A stretch of 37,667 nt of DNA from Sphingomonadales bacterium. GTDB taxonomy: Bacteria > Pseudomonadota > Alphaproteobacteria > Rhodobacterales > Rhodobacteraceae. The DNA lies in assembly GCA_014763785.1 (NCBI GenBank), contig JACXUS010000005.1, positions 1 to 37,667 of the forward strand, in the 5' to 3' direction. The position numbers and the translations under genes are program-made. Shown here piece by piece: positions 1 to 7,680 of the stretch. The stretch's first letter is position 1. Each line of letters opens with the position of its first letter. A model generated the notes under the pieces. That model had not been told where the DNA came from. It worked only from the letters and a program-made list of their open reading frames with translations, and did no database searches.

Positions 1-1436
1 GCGCGGCGCTGATCGCGCTGGGGCTGAGCCTGCCGGTGGGGGTCTGGCTGGCCGGGCACCCGCGCGCGGCGCGCTGGCTTGCGCCGATGCTGGCGCTGCC
101 GCATGCGGGCTTTGCCATCGGGTTTGCGTTTCTGATTGCGCCTTCGGGCTGGATCGCGCGGGGGCTTGCGGGGCCGATGGGCTGGGCGGTTCCGTCCGAT
201 GTGGCGAGCCTTGGCGACCCGCTTGGCCTTGCGCTGATGGCGGGGCTCGCGCTGAAGGAGCTGCCCTTTCTTCTGCTGGTGACGCTGGCGGCGCTGGGCG
301 GGCGCGACTGGCGCGGGCAGATGATCGCCGGGCGGGCCTGCGGCTATCGCGCGGGGCAGGTCTGGCGGCTGGTGATCTGGCCGCAGCTCTGGCCCGCGCT
401 GCGGCTGCCGATGGCGATCGTGATCGGCTATGGGCTGTCGGTGACCGATATGGCGCTAATCCTCGGCCCGAGCCATCCGCCCAGCCTCGCCGTGCAGGCG
501 CTGCGGCTCTATACCCGCCCGGATCTGGGCGGGATCGGCCCGGGGGCGGTGCTGTCGCTGGTGATCCTCGGGCTCTGGGGGGCGATCATCGCCGCGGGCC
601 TGCTGGCCGAACGGCTGATCGCGGGGCCGGGGCGCGGCGCCCTGCGCCGCGCCCTTCGCGGGCCGCAGAGCGGCCCGCGCCCCCTTGCCCTGTCGGGGCC
701 AGTGCTGTTCCGGGCGCTCGGCCTGATCACCGCGGCGGCGCTGATCGTCCTCGCGCTCTGGTCGGTGGCGGTGCGCTGGCCGTTTCCCGCGGCCCTGCCG
801 CAGGGGATCAGCGCGGCGCTTTGGGCGCGCGGCGGCTGGGCGGCACCGATGACGGGCTCGCTGATCCTTGGCCTTGCCGTCACCGCGCTCAGCCTCGGCC
901 TTGCGATCCTGATCCTCGAGACCGAGAGCCGCAGCGCCCGCCCCCTGCGTCTGGGGGCGCTGATCGCGGCGCCGCTTGTGCTGCCGCAGATCGGCTTCCT
1001 GCAGGGGCTCGGCACGGCGCTGTTGTGGCTCGGCCTGCCGCCCGGCTGGCCCGCGGTGATCTGGGCGACGCTGGTCCTGACCTTCCCCTATGCGCTCTTG
1101 ATGCTGGCCGGGCCCTGGCATGGTATCGCGCCCGAGCTGATCCGCTCGGCCACCAGCCTCGGCGCGCCGCCCGGCCGGGTGCTGACCCGGATTCGCCTGC
1201 CGTTGCTCGCCCGCCCGCTCGCGCTGACCGCCGCGACCGCCTTTGCCGTGGCGCTCGGCCAATATCTGTCGGTGCTCTTGCCCGGTGCGGGCCGGGTGCC
1301 AAACCTCGCGACCGAGGCGGTGGCGCTGGCCTCGGGCGCGGACCGGCGGCTGGCGGCGCAGATGGGCCTGCTGCAATCCCTGCTGCCGCTGCTGGCCTTC
1401 GCGCTGGCCCTGATCCCCGGACGGCGCACCGCCTGA
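1..1436 (+). CDS. ABC transporter permease with two fused permease domains (YnjC-like), 5' partial
   Basis: The reading frame is open to the first base of the window, so the true start lies upstream and the GTG at 36 is probably internal. The visible ~477 residues are very hydrophobic, with many membrane segments. Two EAA-type loops, which contact the ATPase in ABC importers, are visible: one near nt 330-400 (GRACGYRAGQVWRL, then WPQLWPAL) and one near nt 1135-1210 (IRSATSLGAPPGRVLTRI, then RLPLLARP). Two such loops mean two permease units fused in one chain, as in YnjC and ThiP. The early segment PHAGFAIGFAFLIAPSGW resembles YnjC as I remember it. The substrate cannot be told. No ATPase or binding-protein gene follows, so partners are presumably upstream. 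The family call is firm; the YnjC label is tentative. Confidence 0.8.
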   Translation, partial: AALIALGLSLPVGVWLAGHPRAARWLAPMLALPHAGFAIGFAFLIAPSGWIARGLAGPMGWAVPSDVASLGDPLGLALMAGLALKELPFLLLVTLAALGGRDWRGQMIAGRACGYRAGQVWRLVIWPQLWPALRLPMAIVIGYGLSVTDMALILGPSHPPSLAVQALRLYTRPDLGGIGPGAVLSLVILGLWGAIIAAGLLAERLIAGPGRGALRRALRGPQSGPRPLALSGPVLFRALGLITAAALIVLALWSVAVRWPFPAALPQGISAALWARGGWAAPMTGSLILGLAVTALSLGLAILILETESRSARPLRLGALIAAPLVLPQIGFLQGLGTALLWLGLPPGWPAVIWATLVLTFPYALLMLAGPWHGIAPELIRSATSLGAPPGRVLTRIRLPLLARPLALTAATAFAVALGQYLSVLLPGAGRVPNLATEAVALASGADRRLAAQMGLLQSLLPLLAFALALIPGRRTA

Positions 1437-1513
1437 TGCCGCGCCGCTTGCCCACGCCCGCCCGAGCGACTATCCCTGACGCGACCGTTTCCCGACCCGA
1501 ACCCGAGAGACAC

Positions 1514-2179
1514 ATGCCGACCCCCAAGCGCCGCATGACCGGCTGGCCCCGGACCCTCCTTGCCTGCGCCGCCGCGGCCGTGCTCGGCGCCTGCGTCCCG
1601 ATGGATCTTGGCGCGGGCCTTCGGGCAGGCCGGGCCAGCCCGCAGATCACGCTGACCGACGGGCTCGTGCTGGCCGCCCCGCGCGGCTATTGCGTCGATC
1701 CGGCGTCAACCCGTCAAAGCCCCGAAGGGGCCTTCGTCCTCTTTGGCAATTGCGCCGCCATCGCGCGCGACCCAAGCCAGCCGCAGCCGATCTTCCCGGC
1801 GCTGCTCAGCGCCACGCTCGGCCCCGCGGGGGCCCGGCCCGCAGTGCTCGACACCGCCGAGATCGAGGGCTTCTTCCGGTCCGACGCCGGGCGCGCCGTG
1901 CTGGCGCGCTCGGGGCGCGCGGAGGATGTCGAGCTGCTTGACGTCAAGCGCGAGGGCGATCTGCTGCTCTTGAAGATCCGCGATGCCTCGGGCGGCGGCG
2001 AGGGGCTGCAGGCGGGCGCCAGCTATTGGCGCGCGATCACCGGATTGGGCGACCGGCTTGCGGCGCTCTCGGTGCTGCCGCTCGAGGGCGCGCGGCTCTC
2101 GGATGGCGACCAGATCGGCCTGTTGCAGGGCTTCGCTGCCCAAACCCGCGCCGCCCGTGCCGCACAAACAGGCGGTTGA
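1514..2179 (+). CDS. Putative lipoprotein, function unknown
   Basis: Encodes 221 residues. The N-terminus has a basic stretch (PKRRM, then R13), a hydrophobic stretch and the lipobox LGAC with Cys27, so export and lipid anchoring at the cell envelope are likely. The mature part has no motif I recognise; it includes the phrases GYCVDPAST and FVLFGNCAAI, with two cysteines that could pair in the periplasm. The ATG at 1514 follows a GAGAG ribosome site and places the lipobox at a normal distance. An in-frame ATG at 1436, overlapping the permease stop, would add 26 residues and push the signal peptide inward, so it was not chosen. Related proteins seem common in Rhodobacterales, but I know of no assigned role. 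Confidence 0.8.
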   Translation: MPTPKRRMTGWPRTLLACAAAAVLGACVPMDLGAGLRAGRASPQITLTDGLVLAAPRGYCVDPASTRQSPEGAFVLFGNCAAIARDPSQPQPIFPALLSATLGPAGARPAVLDTAEIEGFFRSDAGRAVLARSGRAEDVELLDVKREGDLLLLKIRDASGGGEGLQAGASYWRAITGLGDRLAALSVLPLEGARLSDGDQIGLLQGFAAQTRAARAAQTGG

Positions 2180-2240
2180 CCCTGCGCAACCGCCCTGTCG
2201 GGGGGATTTCTCCTTGGCCGCGGCCGGGCGGCTGGTGTAG

Positions 2241-2290
2241 GAAGCGACAACATATAAGTGTTTCTGTTTTCGGTAACATTCGGCAGGTAA
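2241..2290 (+). promoter_or_regulatory. AT-rich upstream region, possible promoter of the DUF6478 pair
   Basis: In a very GC-rich context this stretch is unusually AT-rich and contains TATAAG at 2253-2258 (5 of 6 matches to a sigma-70 -10 box). No convincing -35 box lies 16-18 bases upstream. It fits a separate promoter for the two genes at 2301-3422, because the lipoprotein gene ends at 2179. Position and strand are inferred. Confidence 0.3.
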
Positions 2291-2300
2291 GCTGACGGTG

Positions 2301-3065
2301 ATGGGCAAGCTATCCCCCTCTTTTCTTGATCGGGTCGCGCTTGGACGGCTGGCTGCGCGCTGGGCGCGGGCGACCGAACTGGCGCCCGGACTGGCCGCGC
2401 CAGAGGCCGAGGCGATCGTGACCGAGGCGCGCACCGCCCGGCGCGATCTCGACCGCCTGCTGCATGCCGCCGAAGCGCGCCTTGGCGCGCCGCTCACGGG
2501 CGATGGCATCGTGCGGCCCCTGGGCTGCGATTGGGCCTGGCGCCCCGAGCTGTGGCACGGCCCGGTCGCGCCCCGCGGCCGCGTCGCCGCCGAGACCCGC
2601 GCCCAGCTCGGCACCGAGGTCACGCTCTTTCACGACTGCACCCGCTCGGAACTGACGATGCGCCAGATCCGCAACGCCGCCGGGCCCGCCCCCTTCGGCC
2701 TCGCGCTGGACATCTTCCGGTTCGACGGCTCGTTCCTGTCGCTGGTGCTCGACCTGCCCGAAACGGGCGCGACCGGCCTGCGGCTGAGCCACCTGTTGCG
2801 CCTCGATCTGCAGATCACGCTGGAGCGCCCGATCGAGATCTATTGCCGCCTCAACGTCCAGCACGGGCCGAATACCGAACAGCTGGTGCGCGAATTGCCG
2901 CTCTATCATGCGGAAACCTATGTCGATTTCGATCTCGGCAATACCAAGCTGAACGAGAAGCGGATCGAGAAGGCCTGGATCGACCTGATCTTCGAGGGGC
3001 CGCAGATGAACCGGATCGCGATCACCGATCTGACGCTGGCGCGCCACCCGCGCGCCGAAATCTGA
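2301..3065 (+). CDS. DUF6478 family protein (uncharacterised)
   Basis: About 254 residues, with no signal peptide or membrane segment, so probably cytoplasmic. The first ~60 residues look helical and are rich in Ala and Arg. The remainder has conserved-looking phrases such as DWAWRPELWHGP, TLFHDCTRSELTMRQIRN, FRFDGSFLSLVLDLPE, QHGPNTEQLVRELPLY and WIDLIFEGPQMN. These match a Rhodobacterales-restricted family that I recall as DUF6478. No catalytic motif is recognisable. A GTG directly before the ATG (2298) is an alternative start; the ribosome site is weak in either case. The next gene starts nine bases after the stop, so the two are probably cotranscribed and may act together. Confidence 0.8.
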   Translation: MGKLSPSFLDRVALGRLAARWARATELAPGLAAPEAEAIVTEARTARRDLDRLLHAAEARLGAPLTGDGIVRPLGCDWAWRPELWHGPVAPRGRVAAETRAQLGTEVTLFHDCTRSELTMRQIRNAAGPAPFGLALDIFRFDGSFLSLVLDLPETGATGLRLSHLLRLDLQITLERPIEIYCRLNVQHGPNTEQLVRELPLYHAETYVDFDLGNTKLNEKRIEKAWIDLIFEGPQMNRIAITDLTLARHPRAEI

Positions 3066-3074
3066 GGAGCCGTC

Positions 3075-3422
3075 ATGCTGGAACAGTCGCAGATTCGCGC
3101 CGGTCGCTGGGAAGGGATCTTCGCCGCCGAGACGCATCCCGCGCTCGAGGTCGTGCATCTGGGCGCGGTGCTCGACGGGTTGTCGGTGACCGAGGCCGAG
3201 CCCGGCAAATGGCGCCTGTCGCTGCCGATCCCGGCCGAGACGCTCTCGGATGGGGTGCAGACCTATCTCTTGCGCGCGCCGGGCACGGCCGAGGTGCTGG
3301 GCCGCTTCGTCATCGTTGCGGGCGCGCCCTTGGATGACGATCTGCGCGCCGAGATCGAGCTGATGCGCGCCGAACTCGAGCTGCTGAAAACGGCCTTCCG
3401 CCGCCATTGCGCCGAGGGCTGA
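3075..3422 (+). CDS. Conserved hypothetical protein, 115 residues, partner of the DUF6478 gene
   Basis: The ATG is preceded by a good GAGGAG ribosome site that overlaps the end of the upstream gene's stop region. The first ~85 residues read as alternating short strands (GRWEGIFAAETHPALEVVHL; YLLRAPGTAEVLGRFVIVAG), suggesting a small beta-rich domain. The last ~28 residues are charged and predicted helical (DDDLRAEIELMRAELELLKT) and could form an oligomerisation helix or coiled coil. There is no signal peptide. I do not recognise a family. Its spacing to the DUF6478 gene suggests a shared function. It ends in an intergenic repeat and converges on fadH. Confidence 0.75.
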   Translation: MLEQSQIRAGRWEGIFAAETHPALEVVHLGAVLDGLSVTEAEPGKWRLSLPIPAETLSDGVQTYLLRAPGTAEVLGRFVIVAGAPLDDDLRAEIELMRAELELLKTAFRRHCAEG

Positions 3423-3443
3423 GGGGCGCTGGCGCGCCCTTGG

Positions 3444-3465
3444 CTTCTTCTTGGTCCAAATACTC
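3444..3465 (-). repeat. Intergenic repeat, copy 1
   Basis: Read on the minus strand this 22-base block is GAGTATTTGGACCAAGAAGA followed by AG. It resembles the blocks at 10076-10098 and 34766-34788 (shared core TATTTrG..CAAGA.GAA) and lies next to a GC-rich hairpin (GGGCG/CGCCC near 3424-3440). It sits between two convergent genes. I recall similar short elements at gene ends in other Rhodobacterales genomes, but their role is unknown to me. Confidence 0.55.
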
Positions 3466-3508
3466 ACAGCGCGGCCGATCCACGGGCGCCGCGCCAAGGA
3501 TTGCGCGC

Positions 3509-5521
3509 CTAGAGCGCCGCCCCCAGCCGCGTGCCCTGATCGATCGCCCGCTTGGCGTCGAGCTCTCCGGCGACATCCGCGCCGCCGATCACATGCACCG
3601 CGCGACCCGCGGCACTCAGCTGATCGGCCAGACTGCGCTCGCTCAGCTGGCCCGCACACAGCACCACCGTATCCGCCGCGATCAGCGTCGGATTTTCCCG
3701 CGCGGGCCCGAAGCTCACATGAAGCCCCGCCTCGTCGATCGCCTCGTAATTCACCCCGCCGATCATCTTCACCCCCTTGGCCGCCAGCGCCGCGCGGTGG
3801 ATCCAGCCGGTGGTCTTGCCAAGCTTGCGCCCGGGTTTCTCGGGCTTGCGCTGCAACAGGGTCACCGCGCGGAGGGGCGCCTCAGGGGCAGGTTGCGCGA
3901 GGCCTCCGGGCACCTCGGCCGGGTCGCCCACGCCCCATTCGCGCATCCAGTCCTGCAGCTTCAGCGTCGGGCTTTCGTCCACCGTCAGGAATTCGGCGAC
4001 GTCAAAGCCGATGCCGCCCGCACCTACAATCGCCACCCGCGGCCCGGCCTCGACGCGCCCGGTCAGGATGTCGATATAGCTGACGGCGCGTTCCTGCCCG
4101 GGGATGCCGGGGTCGCGCGGGGTGACGCCGGTCGCGATCACCACCTCATCGAAGGCGGCGAGCGCCTCGGGCGTGGCCTCGGTGTTCAGCCGCAGCGTGA
4201 TGCCCGCGCGGTCGAGCATCACCGCGAACCAGTCGGTGAGGCCGTAGAATTCTTCCTTGCCGGGCACGCGCCGCGCCATCCGCAACTGCCCGCCGATCTC
4301 GGGCGCCCGATCAAAGAGCGTCACCGCATGGCCGCGCCCGGCGGCGGTGATCGCCGCCGACAGCCCCGCGGGCCCGGCGCCAACCACGGCCACGGTCTTG
4401 GGGGTGGCGGTGGGGGCGATGATCAGCTCGGTCTCGGCACCCGCCCGCGGGTTGACCAGACAGGAGCTGACCTTGCCCGAGAAGGTATGATCCAGACAGG
4501 CCTGATTGCAGGCGATGCAGGGGGCGATTTCATCGGCGCGACCGCTCGCGGCCTTCACCACGAAATCCGGATCGGCAAGGAAGGGCCGCGCAAGGCTGAC
4601 CATATCGGCCTCGCCGCGTGCGAGGATGTCTTCGGCGACCTCGGGGCGGTTGATCCGGTTCGAGGTGATCACCGGGATGCTGACCTCGGGGCGCAGCCGG
4701 GCGGTGAGCCATGTGAAGGCCGCCCGCGGCACCGAGGTGGCGATGGTGGGCACGCGGGCCTCGTGCCAGCCGATGCCGGTGTTCAGCAGGCTCGCGCCCG
4801 CCGCCTCGATGGCCTTCGCCAGCGTCACCACCTCATCCCAGGTCGAACCATCGGGCACGAGATCAATCAGCGAAATGCGGAAGATCACGATGAAATCGGG
4901 GCCCACGGCGGCGCGCACGCGGCGCATCACCTCGACCGGCAGCCGCATCCGGTTCTCGAACGAGCCGCCCCAACGATCCTCGCGCCGGTTCACATGGCGC
5001 ACAAGGAACTGGTTGAGGAAATAGCCCTCCGAGCCCATCACCTCGACACCATCATAGCCCGCCTCGCGGGCGCGGGCGGCGGCGGTGGCGATATCGGCGA
5101 TCTGTTTCTCGATCCCGGCCTCGTCCAGCGCGCGCGGGGCAAAGGGCGATATCGGCGATTTCACCGCGCTGGCCGAGACGCAATCGGGGCCATAGGCATA
5201 GCGCCCGGCATGCAGGATCTGCATCGCGATCCGCCCGCCCGCATCATGCACCCGGTCGGTGATGATCCGGTGATGCGCAATATCCTGCGCGGTATAAAGC
5301 CCCGAGGCGCCCGGGAAGACGCCGCCCTCGGGGTTCGGGGCCATCCCGCCCGTTACCATCAGGCCAACCCCGCCGCGGGCCCGCTCGGCATAGAACTCGG
5401 CCACCGCGTTCCAGTCGCCGCGCTCCTCCAGATTGGTGTGCATCGAGCCCATCAGCACCCGGTTGGGCAGCGTGACATGCCCCAGATCGAGCGGACGCAG
5501 AAGATGCGGATACTGGCTCAT
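3509..5521 (-). CDS. fadH: 2,4-dienoyl-CoA reductase (NADPH)
   Basis: Reduces 2,4-dienoyl-CoA during beta-oxidation of unsaturated fatty acids, in the cytoplasm, using NADPH, FAD, FMN and a 4Fe-4S cluster. The protein is 670 residues, close to E. coli FadH (672), and colinear with it. The N-terminal half is the old-yellow-enzyme barrel (RVLMGSMHTNLEE at 21-33; Tyr167 in SEGYFLN and His253 in GWHEAR match the proton-relay Tyr166 and His252 of E. coli). The cluster ligands are Cys335, Cys338, Cys342 and Cys354. The dinucleotide motif VVGAGPAG begins the C-terminal FAD/NADPH half near residue 390. The ATG at 5521 has a strong GGGGGAG ribosome site and starts MSQYPHLLRPLDLG like E. coli; an upstream start would add 22 non-conserved residues. 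It is divergent from a LysR regulator 271 bases away, a common layout for regulator and target. Confidence 0.95.
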   Translation of the reverse strand: MSQYPHLLRPLDLGHVTLPNRVLMGSMHTNLEERGDWNAVAEFYAERARGGVGLMVTGGMAPNPEGGVFPGASGLYTAQDIAHHRIITDRVHDAGGRIAMQILHAGRYAYGPDCVSASAVKSPISPFAPRALDEAGIEKQIADIATAAARAREAGYDGVEVMGSEGYFLNQFLVRHVNRREDRWGGSFENRMRLPVEVMRRVRAAVGPDFIVIFRISLIDLVPDGSTWDEVVTLAKAIEAAGASLLNTGIGWHEARVPTIATSVPRAAFTWLTARLRPEVSIPVITSNRINRPEVAEDILARGEADMVSLARPFLADPDFVVKAASGRADEIAPCIACNQACLDHTFSGKVSSCLVNPRAGAETELIIAPTATPKTVAVVGAGPAGLSAAITAAGRGHAVTLFDRAPEIGGQLRMARRVPGKEEFYGLTDWFAVMLDRAGITLRLNTEATPEALAAFDEVVIATGVTPRDPGIPGQERAVSYIDILTGRVEAGPRVAIVGAGGIGFDVAEFLTVDESPTLKLQDWMREWGVGDPAEVPGGLAQPAPEAPLRAVTLLQRKPEKPGRKLGKTTGWIHRAALAAKGVKMIGGVNYEAIDEAGLHVSFGPARENPTLIAADTVVLCAGQLSERSLADQLSAAGRAVHVIGGADVAGELDAKRAIDQGTRLGAAL

Positions 5522-5792
5522 GGTCTCCCCCGACGATGCCTTGGCTGGCCCCAACCTGCCGTGCCCGCCCGCGCCTGTCACGCGCAACGCCGCGTCATTG
5601 TTTCAGCCCGCGCATCGCGGATGGCATGGGCTGCGCCCTGCGCCCCCGCCGCCGTCGCGCGGCGCGACACAATCGTTTCGGCGCGTGACCCAACCGCGCA
5701 ATTTCCCCGGTATTGTCCCCGCTCGGCCGCATTTGCGCCCGATTTGGCCCGGAGAACGGTCAGGAACACGAAACGTCCTCGAAGGGTGCACA

Positions 5793-6698
5793 ATGGATCG
5801 CCTGACCGAAATGGAAGCCTTTGCCACCGTCGTCGACCAGGGTGGCTTCACCGATGCCGCCAAGAAGATGGGCATCTCGAAATCGGCTGTCTCGAAACAT
5901 GTCTCGGCGCTGGAGGCGCGTCTGGGCGCGCGTCTGCTGAACCGCACCACCCGCCGCGTCAGCCCGACCGAGATTGGCCTTGCCTATTACGACCGCGCCC
6001 GCCGGGTTCTGAACGACGCGGGCGAGGCCGATGCGCTGGTGACCTCGATGCAGGTCGCGCCCTCGGGGCTTCTGCGGATCTCGGTCGCGACCGATTTCGG
6101 GGTCAATCTGCTCAGCCCGGTGCTCGGCGATTTCCTGCAGGAATTCCCCGAGATCACCGTGAACATGGTGCTGAACAACCGCTATGTGGAGCTGATCTCC
6201 GAAGGCTTCGACATGGCGATCCGGGTGGGCGAGCTGGAAGACAGCAGCCTGCGCGCCCGCAAGCTGACCGAGACGTCGCGCCGGATGATCGCCGCGCCGG
6301 ATTACTTCAAGCGCTACGGCCGCCCGCAGAAGATCGACGATCTCAACGATCACAAGCTCCTGCATTATTCCAACCAGTCGAACGGCAATGTCTGGAAGAT
6401 CACCGCCCCCTCGGGCGAGCGCCGTCAGGTGCGCTCGAACGGCTGGCTGACGGTGAACGATGGCCAGTCGCTGCTGCATGCCTGCATCGCGGGGCTCGGC
6501 ATCGCCTATCTGCCGAGCTTCCTTTATGCCGAGGCGATGAAAAAGGGCCTTGTCGAAGAGGCGATGCCCGAGCTGCCGATGGAGACGCTGGGCATCTATG
6601 CGGTCTATCCGCCGGGGCGGTTTACCCAGCCCAAGGTGCGGGCTTTCATTGATTTTCTTGCGCAGACCTTCGCCGACAAGGGGCCTGACGCCTGGTGA
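5793..6698 (+). CDS. LysR-family transcriptional regulator
   Basis: 301 residues, the normal length for the family. The winged helix-turn-helix spans about residues 1-60 (FATVVDQGGFTDAAKKMGIS, then KSAVSKHVSALEARLG), and the effector-binding domain runs from about residue 90 to the end. The ATG at 5793 follows GAAGGG at good spacing. The effector is unknown. Because it is divergent from fadH, regulation of fadH is the simplest guess; the 271-base gap contains an inverted CGTTTCG / CGAAACG pair (5674-5680 and 5769-5775), but I could not define a clear T-N11-A operator. The gene ends facing the OmpA-family gene, and its terminator lies inside that gene's coding end. DmlR/CrgA-type regulators are the closest look-alikes. 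Confidence 0.92.
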   Translation: MDRLTEMEAFATVVDQGGFTDAAKKMGISKSAVSKHVSALEARLGARLLNRTTRRVSPTEIGLAYYDRARRVLNDAGEADALVTSMQVAPSGLLRISVATDFGVNLLSPVLGDFLQEFPEITVNMVLNNRYVELISEGFDMAIRVGELEDSSLRARKLTETSRRMIAAPDYFKRYGRPQKIDDLNDHKLLHYSNQSNGNVWKITAPSGERRQVRSNGWLTVNDGQSLLHACIAGLGIAYLPSFLYAEAMKKGLVEEAMPELPMETLGIYAVYPPGRFTQPKVRAFIDFLAQTFADKGPDAW

Positions 6699-6735
6699 TC
6701 CACTTCCCCACGGCGTGGTTTTCCGTCCCGCGCCG

Positions 6736-7680
6736 TCAACTGGGGGTCGAGGCCAACACGGCTTCGACCCTTCTGTTTTTCGCGCGCCCCTCGGGCGTCA
6801 GGTTGCTGGCGCGCGGCGCAAGCCAGCCTGCCCCCTCGGCGCTGAGCTGGCCGGGCGTCACCCCGAATTGCTCGATCAGCCGGGCGCGCACCGCCTCGGC
6901 CCGGCGCTTGGACAGCGCGATATTGGCGGCAAGCTGGCCTTCGGTATCGGTATGGCCCACCAGTGCGATCCGCGCTGCGGGGCGCGTCGCCAGATAATCG
7001 GCCAGCGCCGAAAGGCTCGGGTAATCGCCCGCATCGAGCGTCGCCGCCCCGGTCGCAAAAACCAGATCATCAAGCGCCACCGCCCCCTCGCCCTCGAGCC
7101 GCTCGGCAAAGGGGCCCAGCGGCACGGCCGGCGCGGGGGCGCCGGTGTCCAGCGGCGTGCTGGTATCGGCCGCGGCGATCTGCTGGGCGTTCAGCGTGGT
7201 CAGATGCACAAAGCCCGATTCCGAGCTGCGCGAGACCGTCAGCGCCAGCCAGTCGCGCCCCTTGCGTGCCGCCAGATAGCGGAAATCGGCCAGATCGACG
7301 TGCATTTCCGGTTCGGGCAGCAGATCGAGCCCATAGCGGAAATCAAACCCGCCGCAGCTTTCCGTCTCGCAGTCGTAAAGCACGCGGTAGCCCGCGGCCT
7401 CGATCTGGGCGCGCAGCGGCGCGAGGATCTGCAGCGTGGTTTGCTGATTGGCGCGCAGCCGCCATGCGGTATCGGTGCGCGCGCCCTCAAGCGCAACCCG
7501 GCTGCCGCCCGTGGCGTTGAAGGGCCCCGTGGGCAGCGAAAAGCTGGTGGCAGGGCTCGCCTCGGTCGCGGCCACATAGGCGCCCTGCGGCAGTTCGGGC
7601 GCGAAGGGCTCGGCCAGCGCCGGGGTGAGGGTCAGCGCGGGCGCGGCGGCCAGCGCGGTCAGCAGGGCAAGCCGCCTCAT
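6736..7680 (-). CDS. OmpA-family protein with signal peptide
   Basis: 314 residues. The signal peptide MRRLALLTALAAAPALTLTP is followed by ALA, a likely cleavage point near residue 23. The middle ~160 residues have no motif I know (two cysteines in YDCETESCGGFDF may form a disulfide). The last ~110 residues are an OmpA C-terminal domain: LVGHTDTEGQLAANIALSKR, then RAEAVRARL, ending in KNRRVEAV. This domain binds peptidoglycan through a conserved Asp and Arg, so the protein probably links the envelope to the cell wall from the periplasm. There is no lipobox, so it is not a Pal lipoprotein. Its ATG overlaps the stop of the upstream GNAT gene (ATGA), indicating translational coupling. Confidence 0.9.
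   Translation of the reverse strand: MRRLALLTALAAAPALTLTPALAEPFAPELPQGAYVAATEASPATSFSLPTGPFNATGGSRVALEGARTDTAWRLRANQQTTLQILAPLRAQIEAAGYRVLYDCETESCGGFDFRYGLDLLPEPEMHVDLADFRYLAARKGRDWLALTVSRSSESGFVHLTTLNAQQIAAADTSTPLDTGAPAPAVPLGPFAERLEGEGAVALDDLVFATGAATLDAGDYPSLSALADYLATRPAARIALVGHTDTEGQLAANIALSKRRAEAVRARLIEQFGVTPGQLSAEGAGWLAPRASNLTPEGRAKNRRVEAVLASTPS
6744..6780 (+). terminator. Rho-independent terminator of the LysR gene, inside the OmpA gene's 3' end
   Basis: GGGTCGAGGCC (6744-6754) and GGCTTCGACCC (6760-6770) form an 11-pair RNA stem with one G-U pair and loop AACAC. It is followed by the T-rich tract TTCTGTTTTT (6771-6780). It lies 45 bases past the LysR stop and wholly within codons of the opposite-strand OmpA gene. 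Confidence 0.82.

Noticed and set aside
1436-1513. Upstream ATG overlapping the permease stop as the lipoprotein start
   Set aside because: It would place the signal peptide and lipobox 26 residues further in; the ATG at 1514 gives a standard lipoprotein N-terminus.
3407-6652. 1081-codon open frame on the plus strand across fadH and lysR
   Set aside because: It is antisense to fadH, a clear family member, and out of frame with lysR. Long antisense frames are expected where GC-rich codon use avoids stops on the other strand; its composition (His, Arg, Gly, Pro) is typical of such shadows.
6708-6722. CCAC/GTGG hairpin with TTTT just after the LysR gene
   Set aside because: Only four pairs; the 11-pair hairpin with a T-rich tract at 6744-6780 is far better.
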